Assembly: GCF_029869215.1 (NCBI RefSeq)
Contig: NZ_JARWPM010000457.1
Location: 1-38,863, forward strand
Reading direction: 5' to 3'
Length of the DNA: 38,863 nucleotides
Source: Nocardia carnea
Lineage (GTDB): Bacteria > Actinomycetota > Actinomycetes > Mycobacteriales > Mycobacteriaceae
Part shown: one piece after another, positions 24,697 to 32,557 of the stretch
How positions within the stretch are numbered: position 1 is the first letter of the stretch
How the letters are laid out: each line of letters opens with the position of its first letter
Position numbers and translations under genes: made by a program
The notes under the pieces: model-generated
The model's input: the letters and a program-made list of their open reading frames with translations, nothing else
Databases searched by the model: none
What the model was told of the DNA's origin: nothing

Positions 24697-25156
24697 CGTC
24701 GATCGCGATGGCCGTTGCTGCCGGCCGTAGCGGGTCCGCCCGCCGGAGGCATCCGTGGCCCGGCGCCGGCATGGACACTCCTGCACGGTCGGCGACGAAC
24801 GTGGATTACCGAGCGGCGAGGACCACCGGGCCCGGTCGGCATGGAACTGCACCAACCACTTGGCAGGGCCGCACGAACCACATGGCAGGGCCGCACGAAC
24901 GACTTGACGGGGTTGCAGGCTTGCCTGACGGGGTTGCCGGGCCCACCCGGCAGGCTCGCGGGGCTCAGCCGGTCCGGCAGAGACTGGGGAGAGATCGGGG
25001 AGGAACGTCGTGGACGGCCCGAAGTGAACGCAGGGACGGCCGCTCCGGGCGATGCGGCAGTCGGCGGCCTCGGCCGTATCCGTTTCTCCGGCGGCGAGCA
25101 TCGGCAGATGCCGGACTACGGCGTAGGCCCGGCTGGGCTTTCGGGGCCATATATGC
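24697..25156. other. Gene-free convergent gap between pat and sigB
   Basis: About 460 bases without a convincing gene. Several open frames cross it on both strands but none has a good start, coding-like composition or a recognisable domain. The middle part is a degenerate 22-bp repeat array (24855-24964). A strong sigB terminator follows at 25157. Confidence 0.6.
24855..24964. repeat. Degenerate 22-bp minisatellite between pat and sigB
   Basis: Two units differ at one position (ACCAC(T/A)TGGCAGGGCCGCACGA; 24855-24876 and 24877-24898). Three more decayed 22-base units follow (24899-24920, 24921-24942, 24943-24964), which keep a GGGGTTGC or related core. The array lies between two convergent genes, like the array at speD. 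Confidence 0.7.
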
Positions 25157-25185
25157 CGATGACCGGCCGAGTGGGCCGGTCATCG
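25157..25185 (-). terminator. sigB terminator hairpin
   Basis: CGATGACCGGCC and GGCCGGTCATCG form a perfect 12-bp stem with a 5-base loop, 23 bases after the sigB stop. It could also stop readthrough from pat on the other strand. Confidence 0.7.
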
Positions 25186-25208
25186 TGGTGATCGATATCT
25201 GGGTGTTG

Positions 25209-26177
25209 TCAGCTGGCGTAGGCGCGCAGCCGGTCGGCTCGTTCGCCCTTGCGGAGTTTCGACATGACCTCACGCTCGATCTGGCGGACCCGCTCGCGGG
25301 ACAGACCGAACAGCTTGCCGATCTGATCGAGGGTGCGCGGCTGGCCGTCGTCGAGCCCGAACCGCAACCGGATGACCTGCTGTTCCCGTTCGTCCAGCGT
25401 GTTCAGCACACTGCGGACGTCGTGGTGCAGCAGACCGGCGATCACGGCGCTTTCGGCGGAGGTCGCCTCGGAATCCTCGATGAAATCACCGAGGGGGGCC
25501 TCTTCGTCGTTGCCGACCGGCATATCCAGGCTCACCGGATCGCGGCTGTGGTCGAGTAGATCGGCGATCTTCTCGACCGCGATACCGGATTCGTTGGCCA
25601 GTTCCTCGTCGGTGGCTTCCCGGCCGAGCTGCTGATGCAGTTCGCGCTTGATCCGGGCGAGCTTGTTGACCTGCTCCACGAGATGGACCGGGAGCCGGAT
25701 CGTGCGGCTCTGATCGGCCATACCGCGAGTGATGGCCTGGCGGATCCACCAGGTGGCGTAGGTGGAGAACTTGAAGCCCTTGGCGTAGTCGAACTTCTCC
25801 ATCGCGCGGATCAGGCCCAGGTTGCCCTCCTGGATCAGATCCAGCAGCGGCATGCCGCGGCCCGTGTACCGCTTGGCGAGCGAGACGACCAGGCGCAGGT
25901 TGGCTTCCAGCAGATGCGACCGCGCCGCTTGGCCCTCCCGGACGACGATCGCCAGATCGCGCTTACGGGACGCCGACAACCGCTTACCGGTCTCCAGCAG
26001 GTGCTGGGCATAGAGACCCGCCTCGATGCGCTTGGCCAGTTCCACTTCGTCGGCGGCGGTGAGCAGCGCGGTACGGCCGATCCCGTTCAGGTACACGCGT
26101 ACCAGGTCGGCGGCGGGGCTCTGGGCGTCGAGGTCCGTATCACTGGGGCGCACACGAGTGGTGGCGGGGCTTGTCAT
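25209..26177 (-). CDS. sigB: SigB, group 2 (non-essential principal-like) sigma factor
   Basis: A 322-residue sigma-70 factor for general stress and stationary phase. Region 1.2 is SPAADLVRVYLNGIGRTALL, region 2 contains LIQEGNLGLIRAMEKFDY and FSTYATWWIRQAI, region 3 follows RLPVHLVEQVNKL, and region 4 ends in LSRERVRQIEREVMSKLR. It lacks the long acidic N-terminus of SigA and is nearly collinear with mycobacterial SigB. The ATG start has AGGAGG seven bases upstream. Upstream lie an ECF-type promoter and an MprA-like direct repeat; downstream a strong hairpin. The sigB/DUF3099/DUF3039/YihY neighbourhood matches M. tuberculosis Rv2710-Rv2707. Confidence 0.97.
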   Translation of the reverse strand: MTSPATTRVRPSDTDLDAQSPAADLVRVYLNGIGRTALLTAADEVELAKRIEAGLYAQHLLETGKRLSASRKRDLAIVVREGQAARSHLLEANLRLVVSLAKRYTGRGMPLLDLIQEGNLGLIRAMEKFDYAKGFKFSTYATWWIRQAITRGMADQSRTIRLPVHLVEQVNKLARIKRELHQQLGREATDEELANESGIAVEKIADLLDHSRDPVSLDMPVGNDEEAPLGDFIEDSEATSAESAVIAGLLHHDVRSVLNTLDEREQQVIRLRFGLDDGQPRTLDQIGKLFGLSRERVRQIEREVMSKLRKGERADRLRAYAS

Positions 26178-26211
26178 GACTTGCCTCCTGTCGGTGGTGT
26201 CTCACTCCGAA

Positions 26212-26239
26212 CAACGGACCCGACATAGGGAAAGTTCCC
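26212..26239 (-). promoter_or_regulatory. ECF sigma (SigE/SigH-type) promoter of sigB
   Basis: On the minus strand GGGAACT is followed after 16 bases by CGTTG, matching the GGAAC/CGTT elements used by SigH and SigE in mycobacteria, where sigB is a known target of both. Transcription would start near 26205, leaving a leader of about 28 bases. The motif match is seen; sigma use is inferred. Confidence 0.75.
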
Positions 26240-26288
26240 TCGGCGGGTACGGATAAACCGCTCTGAACTGGGGTTTTCACCGTTGCGT

Positions 26289-26307
26289 TCTGAGAAGTTC
26301 CTGAGAA
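26289..26307 (-). promoter_or_regulatory. MprA-like direct-repeat box upstream of sigB
   Basis: On the minus strand TTCTCAGG-AAC-TTCTCAGA is two 8-bp direct repeats separated by 3 bases, 19 bp in total, placed 50 bases upstream of the sigB ECF promoter. The response regulator MprA of M. tuberculosis is reported to bind a 19-bp box of two loose 8-bp direct repeats and to regulate sigB directly. The outer CGTTCT/AGAACG also forms an inverted repeat. Confidence 0.5.
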
Positions 26308-26392
26308 CGAACGCGCCGGGAAACCCGCGATCGACACGGCCGCAGCCGGGCCACCGTTACCGGCGTCGCGAGGAAGCAGGAGGTCACACCCG

Positions 26393-27901
26393 TCAGGCGG
26401 GGTGCACGAGTCCGTGCCGCACCAGTGCGGTGACGACCCCCAGCACCGCGGCGGCGAATTCCGGGGCCACCTCGTCGTATCCCTGGGACAGTGCCAGCAG
26501 TTCGACCAGTTCGTACAACGGCAGACCGTCGGGCCGCATTCCCGCGAGCAGGGAGACGGTGATCTCGTCCACCTCGTGCTGCCACCGCGGGCCGTCGCCC
26601 CGGTGGAGCCGGGCGACCCGGGGCTCCCACCCGTCGGTCCCGGGCACCGAGACCTGTTCCAGCGCGGCCGCCGGATCGACCCGGAACCGGGAGCGCCAGG
26701 CGAGCTCCGGTTCCGCGGCGACCGCGCGCAGCCAGGCGGACCGTTCGAAATAGGCGAAGGCCTCAGCGCCCAGCGGGTCGTCGAAACCGTGGGTCAGGTC
26801 CTCGGCCAGCACTTCGGTCGGCCCGTCGATCGCGCGCAGGTAGACGAAGCCGAAGCCGATCCCGGTGACGCCCGCGTCGTCGAGGGCGGTGAGCCACTCC
26901 TCGGCGCGCTGCTGCGCGGCCGGGCTGCGCGGGTCCAGTCCGGCATCGCGCAACCAGGTGCCCACGTACAGCGCCGGATCGGCGATATCGCGCTGCACGA
27001 TCCACGCGTCGATTCCCGCGGCCGGTAACCAGCCCGAGACCCGGGCACGCCAGTCCTCGCCGCCGGTGTGCACCCACGCGCCCAATACGGCCGCCGTCCC
27101 GCCGGGCGCCAGCAGATCGGGAGTGCGGGAGAGGACCAATTCGGTGGCGCCGTCGAGGGCGAGCCCGGAATCGCGATAGGTGTGCTCGATCCGAGCCGGC
27201 CCCACGACGAACGGTGGATTGGCCACTACCTGATCGAATCGCCGGCCGGCCACGGGTTCGAACCAGGAACCGGCCACCAGTTCGATATCGAGACCGTTGA
27301 GCGCGGCGGTGGCCTCGGCCAGCCACAGCGCCCGCGGATTGATATCGGTGGCGGTCACCGAGCGGGCGTAACCGGCGGCGTGCACGGCTTGCACCCCGCA
27401 GCCGGTACCGAGGTCCAGCACCGACCCGACCGGGGCGGTGGGGGTGGCCCGCAGCAGCGAGAGCGAGGCATGGCCCACCCCCAGCACGTGATCCTCGGCC
27501 AGGGTGCGTGGCGACATCGAATCGTCGAGGTCCGAGAGGATCCAGCGGGTACCCGCGCCGGTGTCCAGCGGGCGCAGATCCAGCGCCGCCCGGATCCGGC
27601 CGTCCGACGTGGTCAGTAGCCCGGCCGTGACCGCATCGGCCACCGGGACCGGCGCCAGTGCGGCCGCCACCTCGTGTTCGTCGACAGCGTCACCGAGGAG
27701 CAGCAACCGCACCAGGACGCCGAGATCGCCGGCTTCGCGTGCTATTCGCCGTACCGGGACCGGCTCGCCACGGCCGAGCGCGCTGTGTGCTTCGGCGCCC
27801 AGCACGTCGAGCAGGGTGCCGGCGTCGTAACCCACGCGGGTCAGTGCGGTACGCAGGCCGGGGCACAAAGCGGTGAGCGTTGACGATTCGGGTGTGGGCA
27901 C
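26393..27901 (-). CDS. Class I SAM-dependent methyltransferase with N-terminal extension
   Basis: A 502-residue protein. SAM-binding motif I (VLDLGTGCGVQAVHAAG) starts near residue 161, TDIN is at 185-188, and the catalytic motif NPPF is at 228-231. The NPPF/Y motif is typical of enzymes that methylate amide or exocyclic amino nitrogens in RNA, DNA or release factors (HemK/RlmG-like). The first 150 residues are a separate helical domain found in actinobacterial relatives, and a further 200-residue C-terminal region follows the catalytic core. The start is a GTG (MPTPESSTLTALCPGLR); the longer frame to 28075 lacks support. It lies downstream of the DUF3099 gene and upstream of sigB. The substrate is unknown. 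Confidence 0.82.
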   Translation of the reverse strand: MPTPESSTLTALCPGLRTALTRVGYDAGTLLDVLGAEAHSALGRGEPVPVRRIAREAGDLGVLVRLLLLGDAVDEHEVAAALAPVPVADAVTAGLLTTSDGRIRAALDLRPLDTGAGTRWILSDLDDSMSPRTLAEDHVLGVGHASLSLLRATPTAPVGSVLDLGTGCGVQAVHAAGYARSVTATDINPRALWLAEATAALNGLDIELVAGSWFEPVAGRRFDQVVANPPFVVGPARIEHTYRDSGLALDGATELVLSRTPDLLAPGGTAAVLGAWVHTGGEDWRARVSGWLPAAGIDAWIVQRDIADPALYVGTWLRDAGLDPRSPAAQQRAEEWLTALDDAGVTGIGFGFVYLRAIDGPTEVLAEDLTHGFDDPLGAEAFAYFERSAWLRAVAAEPELAWRSRFRVDPAAALEQVSVPGTDGWEPRVARLHRGDGPRWQHEVDEITVSLLAGMRPDGLPLYELVELLALSQGYDEVAPEFAAAVLGVVTALVRHGLVHPA

Positions 27902-27957
27902 AGCCGTACTCTGCCACCCGCGCCCGGCGGCACCGGTATCCGGACGGCGGTTCCGGG

Positions 27958-28398
27958 TTATCCGTCGATGGCGTCGTGGCGGCGTTCCTCGAGCGCGGTG
28001 CGCGGCCGGTCCCAGCGGCTGGGTTCGTTCTTGTCGCGGGGCGGGCGATCGTTGGCGATCAGCACCGCGATCCACGGCAGCGGCACGGAGGCCGCCATGA
28101 TCAGGATGGCGATCAGGGCGCTGTCGAAGACGGTGAAGGCGATACCGGCCAGGATCAGCGCGGGTATCCGGAACGCCATGATGGTCGTGTACCGGCGGAC
28201 CCGGGCCCGGTGCTGCTCTTCGAACGAGGGGGCCGCCGCGGTGATGAGCGCCGCGTGTTTGGCGTCGTCACCGGGAAAGTATCCGGACGAACGGGAGGGA
28301 CGGGCCGGTCGCGATGCCCCGATGTGTTCACCGTGACCGCTCGCACCGGCGTCGATGTGCTCCGGGCCGCGCCCGGAGTCTTCGCCGTGCTGCTGCAT
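27958..28398 (-). CDS. DUF3099 small membrane protein
   Basis: A 146-residue protein. A Gly/Pro/His-rich N-terminus is followed by SFEEQHRARVRRYTTIMAFRIPALI, two transmembrane helices at about residues 75-91 and 93-112, and a basic cytoplasmic tail. This matches DUF3099 and the mycobacterial Rv2709 position next to sigB. Function is unknown. The start is uncertain: the ATG at 28398 has GAAGG too close for normal spacing. It is divergent from the DUF3039 gene and 56 bases upstream of the methyltransferase gene. Confidence 0.78.
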   Translation of the reverse strand: MQQHGEDSGRGPEHIDAGASGHGEHIGASRPARPSRSSGYFPGDDAKHAALITAAAPSFEEQHRARVRRYTTIMAFRIPALILAGIAFTVFDSALIAILIMAASVPLPWIAVLIANDRPPRDKNEPSRWDRPRTALEERRHDAIDG

Positions 28399-28479
28399 AC
28401 CTTCGAGTCTTGCACTCCCCGGCCGCGCGCGTAACCCCGGTGCCGGTGGTGGATGAAGGCGGCGTCGCGGTACGGCATC

Positions 28480-28725
28480 ATGGAGTCCGTGAGTACCGAT
28501 ACTCTGGTTCGCCCCGATACCACCACCGACGAGACCACCGGTGACGACACCCCGAAGTTCTTCCACTACGTGAAGAAGGACCGGATCGCCGAGAGTGCCG
28601 TCATGGGCACGATGGTGGTCGCGCTGTGCGGTGAAGTATTCCCGGTGACGCGCTCGCCCAAGCCGGGCTCCCCGGTCTGCCCGGAGTGCAAGAAGGTCTA
28701 CGACCAGCTGCGCAAGGGCGACTGA
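28480..28725 (+). CDS. DUF3039 small zinc-ribbon-like protein
   Basis: An 81-residue protein with the conserved core FFHYVKKDRIAESAVMG followed by CGEVFPVTR and CPECKK. The C...CxxC cysteines could bind zinc. It is nearly identical in plan to mycobacterial Rv2708c; the function is unknown. The start is either the ATG at 28480 or the GTG at 28489; a further in-frame ATG at 28453 is less likely because homologues begin later. It converges with the YihY gene, 8 bases apart, and is followed by a strong hairpin. Confidence 0.88.
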   Translation: MESVSTDTLVRPDTTTDETTGDDTPKFFHYVKKDRIAESAVMGTMVVALCGEVFPVTRSPKPGSPVCPECKKVYDQLRKGD

Positions 28726-28733
28726 GCGCGGGC

Positions 28734-29825
28734 TCAGCGCGTGCTCGACGGCGCCGGTGACCCACCGGCGCCCTTGTCGTGTGCGTCGTCACCACGGCGG
28801 ATCCGGTGTACCGGCAGCCGGTGTGCCTTCGGTTCCGCTGCCACCCGGCCGTCACCGGCCGGCGGCGTCCCGCGTCGGTTGGCCAGCCAGGCCTTGAACT
28901 GTTCCAGGCGGGTGGCCCGCGCGGGCCAGAACTCCTGGACGGCCGCGTTGAACTCGGCGCCGAGGATCACCGCGAAACCGAGGAAGAACGTGAACAGCAG
29001 GAAGGCGATCGGGGTGGCCAGCGCACCGTAGGTGACCCCCGTCCGGGTGATGAGGGCCAGGTAGCGGCGCAGCCCCTCGCTGGCGGCCATGAAGAACACC
29101 GCCGCCACCAGCGCCCCGTAGAACAGCCGGTGGTACGGCAGCGAACTGTGCAGGGCGAGTTTGTAGAGCGTGGCCAGCCCGACGATGAGCAGCAGGCCGA
29201 CAGCGGGATAGTAGAACGTATCGATCAGCCGCAACCCCGGCTCGCGCCAGGCGTCGGGCAGGATCCGGCCGATCAGTACCGGGCCCAGCGCCACCAGCGG
29301 CAGAATGAACACGGCCGCCACGAGGAACTGCACGTACAGCAGCAGCGCGAAGATCCGTTGCCAGACCGGGTGCCGGGCATGCTGCTGGTCGTGGGCGTCG
29401 GTGATCGCGTCGACGAAGGTCGCCATGGCCGACGAGCCCGCCCACAGCGAGAGCACGAAACCCACCGAGACGAAGGCCGCGCGGCCCTGGCCGAGCACAT
29501 CGCGGACGGTGGGCTCGATGAGATCGGTGACCACGCTGGGGCTGAACAGGTCCCGGCTGAAGGTCAGGATCTTGGATTCGACGATCTCGACGGTATCGGG
29601 TCCGAAGAGGCCGCTGACGTAGCCGAGCCCGCCCAGCAACCCGAACAGCAACGGCACCAGCGAAAGGGTCTGCCAGAACGCCGCGGCCGCCGATTTCGCG
29701 AAAATCGAGTCGTTCCAGGACTTCACGGCCACCCGGACGATCAGCCGCCGGGCCTGCACCAGGGCATGGCGCAGCCACGAAGTCGCGCCCGGCCGGGGGC
29801 CGGCACCGTGTCCGTAGCTGTGCAT
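28734..29825 (-). CDS. YihY/BrkB-family inner-membrane protein
   Basis: A 363-residue membrane protein of the family once called ribonuclease BN. The first helix contains the family signature AKSAAAAFWQTLSLVPLLFG at about residues 44-63, and five more hydrophobic segments follow, ending with TPIAFLLFTFFLGFAVILGAEFNAAV. The C-terminal 70 residues are charged and cytoplasmic. Function is unknown; the RNase BN label is no longer accepted. The ATG at 29825 is chosen although its ribosome-binding site is weak (GGAC); the upstream open frame to 30365 is antisense to the helicase gene. It is the counterpart of Rv2707. Confidence 0.87.
   Translation of the reverse strand: MHSYGHGAGPRPGATSWLRHALVQARRLIVRVAVKSWNDSIFAKSAAAAFWQTLSLVPLLFGLLGGLGYVSGLFGPDTVEIVESKILTFSRDLFSPSVVTDLIEPTVRDVLGQGRAAFVSVGFVLSLWAGSSAMATFVDAITDAHDQQHARHPVWQRIFALLLYVQFLVAAVFILPLVALGPVLIGRILPDAWREPGLRLIDTFYYPAVGLLLIVGLATLYKLALHSSLPYHRLFYGALVAAVFFMAASEGLRRYLALITRTGVTYGALATPIAFLLFTFFLGFAVILGAEFNAAVQEFWPARATRLEQFKAWLANRRGTPPAGDGRVAAEPKAHRLPVHRIRRGDDAHDKGAGGSPAPSSTR
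28750..28772 (+). terminator. Hairpin terminator of the DUF3039 gene
   Basis: GGCGCCGGTG and CACCGGCGCC form a perfect 10-bp stem with a 3-base loop, 25 bases after the DUF3039 stop. It lies inside the final codons of the convergent YihY gene, so the terminator is embedded in coding sequence of the other strand. Confidence 0.7.
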
Positions 29826-30078
29826 GATCAGTCCAGCATCGCTCACCGGAGTGTCCGGCGCCGTGCCCCGGGACAAACGTGTCGGCACTCGCCAGGTGAA
29901 GCGCCGGTTACCCGAGCCGGTTGCCTGGCCGGTCGAACAGGTCGGGGGCATTTCGGGTGAGGGCGCGCTGCTGTCTCCGGGCGGGCCCGGCGGGGGAGGC
30001 CGACCGCCCTGTGACTCCCGTCGCGCCCGCCGCGCCGGTTTGGCGCCGTGGCCGCGGCGGCCGCTAGTGTTTGTCTTC

Positions 30079-31821
30079 GTGACCGATGCGAGCGGCGCCA
30101 CGGCGACGGAAGTTGCGGGCGCATCCCTGCGCGCCTGGCAGCGGCGCGCCCTGACCCGGTATCTGGCCACCAAACCCCGCGATTTCCTGGCCGTGGCGAC
30201 GCCCGGCGCCGGTAAGACGACCTTCGCGCTGCGGGTGGCCGCCGAATTGCTGGCCGATCGGACGGTGGACCAGATCACCGTGGTCGCCCCGACCGAACAC
30301 CTCAAGCACCAGTGGGCGGCGTCGGGGGCCCGCGCAGGGATTGCCCTGGATTCCAATTTCTCCAATTCGACCGGTGGAACATCCGGCGACTACCACGGTG
30401 TGGTGGTGACCTACGCCCAGGTCGCGGCGCACCCTTTCAAACATCGGGTACGTACGGAGAACCGGCGCACCCTGGTGATCCTGGACGAGATCCATCACGC
30501 GGGCGACGCGAAGAGCTGGGGTGACGCGGTGGCCGAGGCCTTCGGCGACGCCACCCGCCGGCTGGCGCTCACCGGTACCCCGTTCCGCAGCGACGACAGC
30601 CAGATCCCGTTCGTCACCTACGAACCCGACGAGGCCGGATTGCCGCGCTCCCGCGCGGACCATGCGTACGGGTACGCGGAGGCGCTGGCCGACGGTGTCG
30701 TGCGGCCGGTGGTCTTCCTGGCCTATTCGGGTGAGGCGCATTGGCGCGACAGCGCGGGGGAGGAGTACACGGCCCGGCTCGGGGAGCCGTTGAACGCCGA
30801 GCAGACCGCCCGGGCGTGGCGCACCGCCCTCGATCCGGCGGGCGACTGGATCTACGCCGTGCTCCGGGCCGCCGATATGCGGCTGGCGCAACTACGGGAA
30901 GCGGGTATGCCCGATGCCGGGGGCCTGGTGATCGCCTCCGACCAGGAACGCGCCCGGTCCTATGCCGAACTCCTGGAACATCTCACGGGCAACAAGCCGG
31001 TGCTGGTGCTCTCCGACGACCCCACCTCCTCGGCGCGGATCGGTGAATTCGCCGCCGGGAACCAACCGTGGATGGTCGCGGTGCGGATGGTGTCCGAAGG
31101 TGTCGACGTGCCGCGGCTGGCGGTCGGGGTGTATGCCACCAGCGCGTCCACGCCGCTGTATTTCGCCCAGGCCATCGGCCGGTTCGTGCGCGCCCGGCGG
31201 CCCGGTGAGACGGCCAGCGTGTTCCTGCCGTCGGTGCCGGTGCTGCTGGATCTGGCCGCGCAGCTCGAGCTGCAACGCGACCATGTGATCGGTAAACCGC
31301 ACCGCGAGAAGGACGGCCTCGACGACGAGCTGCTCACCGAGGCGAACAAGCAGCGCGACGAACCCGGCGAGGAGGAACAACGGTTCGTCCCGCTGGCCGC
31401 CGACGCCGAACTGGACCAGGTGATCTACGACGGTTCCTCGTTCGGTACCGCGACCTTCGCCGGTAGTGCGGAAGAGGCGGACTACCTGGGTATTCCGGGC
31501 CTGCTCGACGCCGAGCAGATGCGCGCGCTGCTGCGGGAACGCCAGGCCCGCCAGGTCGCCGAGCGGTCGAAGTCCGAACCGGCCGCCGCCGCCCCGGCTC
31601 CCGCGGCCGCCGGGAACGCCGCCGAACGGGTCGCGACCGCCGACAAACTGGGCGAGTTGCGCCGGGAACTGAACAGTCTGGTCGCCATGCACCACCATCG
31701 CACCGGTAAACCGCACGGGGTGATCCACGGCGAGCTGCGCCGCCAGTGCGGTGGCCCGCCCACCGCGCTCGCCACCGCCGACCAGCTCACCGACCGGATC
31801 GCCGCGCTTCGCCGAATGTGA
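30079..31821 (+). CDS. DExH-box superfamily 2 helicase
   Basis: A 580-residue helicase. Walker A ATPGAGKTT is at residues 40-48, the DExH box DEIH at 136-139, ALTGTPFRSD follows, and motif VI is QAIGRFVRARRPGE. The order resembles ResIII/XPB-like helicases. A charged Glu/Asp-rich linker and an Ala/Pro-rich hinge precede a small C-terminal helical domain (LGELRRELNSLVAMHHHRTGKPHGVIHGELRRQ split over about residues 524-556). The start is probably the GTG at 30079 (MTDASGATATEV) or the GTG at 30067; neither has a good ribosome-binding site, and a leaderless transcript is possible. It is divergent from the YihY gene across 253 bases. The target nucleic acid is unknown. Confidence 0.87.
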   Translation: MTDASGATATEVAGASLRAWQRRALTRYLATKPRDFLAVATPGAGKTTFALRVAAELLADRTVDQITVVAPTEHLKHQWAASGARAGIALDSNFSNSTGGTSGDYHGVVVTYAQVAAHPFKHRVRTENRRTLVILDEIHHAGDAKSWGDAVAEAFGDATRRLALTGTPFRSDDSQIPFVTYEPDEAGLPRSRADHAYGYAEALADGVVRPVVFLAYSGEAHWRDSAGEEYTARLGEPLNAEQTARAWRTALDPAGDWIYAVLRAADMRLAQLREAGMPDAGGLVIASDQERARSYAELLEHLTGNKPVLVLSDDPTSSARIGEFAAGNQPWMVAVRMVSEGVDVPRLAVGVYATSASTPLYFAQAIGRFVRARRPGETASVFLPSVPVLLDLAAQLELQRDHVIGKPHREKDGLDDELLTEANKQRDEPGEEEQRFVPLAADAELDQVIYDGSSFGTATFAGSAEEADYLGIPGLLDAEQMRALLRERQARQVAERSKSEPAAAAPAPAAAGNAAERVATADKLGELRRELNSLVAMHHHRTGKPHGVIHGELRRQCGGPPTALATADQLTDRIAALRRM

Positions 31822-31857
31822 TCCGGGGGCGCTGCTCGCATCGACAAGGAATGCGCG

Positions 31858-32454
31858 CTAGCTGCCGGGCCACGCAGTCATGGCCCGGTCGACCGTGCGG
31901 GTGAGATCGGTGTAGCCGGCGCCGTCGCGGGCGCGGATGGACAACCCGTACAGGACCGTGGTGTAGAACTCGGCGAGCTCCGCCGTGTCGGTGCCGGCGG
32001 GTAGCTCGCCCTCGGCGACACCGCGGTCGAGGCGTTCGTGGATGGCCGTGTGGGTCGCGCGGCGCCGCTCGACGAGGAACTTCCGCACACTGTCCGTCCG
32101 CGGCGTGTAGGTGGATCCCGCGAGTACCACCATGCAACCGCTCGGGCAGTTCTCCGCGGTGTAGGTGCGGGCGTTGTCCCGCAGCATGGATTCGATCGCG
32201 CCCCGGGCAGTGGGCTCTTCGCGCAGGGCGCGCGCGGTGCAACTGCCCTCCTGCTGCCCGTAGAGCTCGACCGCTTCCCGGAAGAGCGCTTCCTTGTCGC
32301 CGAACGCCGCGTACAGGCTGGGGGAGTTGATTCCCATGGCAGCGGTGAGGTCGGACATCGAGGTGCCCTCGTATCCGTGTTCCCAGAAGACCTCCATCGC
32401 GCGGCGCAACGCGATATCGCGGTCGAAGCCCCGGGGACGTCCGCGCTCTGCCAT
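31858..32454 (-). CDS. TetR/AcrR-family regulator
   Basis: A 198-residue repressor. The N-terminal helix-turn-helix is at about residues 13-58 (ALRRAMEVFWEHGYEGTS ... SLYAAFGDKEALF), with a C-terminal ligand domain containing CPSGCMV near 103-109. The ATG start has AAAGGAAG upstream, and part of this ribosome-binding site overlaps an operator arm. It is divergent from an SDR gene, which it probably controls, since the 103-base gap contains a near-perfect inverted repeat of 15-bp arms. Confidence 0.9.
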   Translation of the reverse strand: MAERGRPRGFDRDIALRRAMEVFWEHGYEGTSMSDLTAAMGINSPSLYAAFGDKEALFREAVELYGQQEGSCTARALREEPTARGAIESMLRDNARTYTAENCPSGCMVVLAGSTYTPRTDSVRKFLVERRRATHTAIHERLDRGVAEGELPAGTDTAELAEFYTTVLYGLSIRARDGAGYTDLTRTVDRAMTAWPGS

Positions 32455-32462
32455 CGACTTCC

Positions 32463-32544
32463 TTTCTGTATCGATCGTTAAATATACCTCTTGACGCGGT
32501 CGGCCCCGTAGGCTTTCCTATTTATGTACTGATCGACACAGAAA
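32463..32544. promoter_or_regulatory. Paired operator candidates in the TetR/SDR divergent gap
   Basis: The arm at 32463-32477 (TTTCTGTATCGATCG) and the inverted arm at 32530-32544 (TGATCGACACAGAAA) match at 13 of 15 positions, 52 bases apart. Each lies just upstream of one of the two divergent genes. A TTGACG (32491-32496) between them could be the SDR -35 box, and TATATT on the minus strand (32486-32481) a TetR-gene -10 box. Two symmetric sites would let the repressor close both promoters. Confidence 0.55.
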
Positions 32545-32557
32545 TAGGGAGAGTGGT

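Noticed and set aside
24715..25191. Plus-strand ORF between pat and sigB
   Set aside because: It has no ribosome-binding site, translates a degenerate repeat array and passes through the sigB terminator hairpin.
27235..27275. GGTTCGAACC, like a tRNA T-loop
   Set aside because: It lies inside the methyltransferase coding sequence and no acceptor or anticodon arm can be drawn around it.
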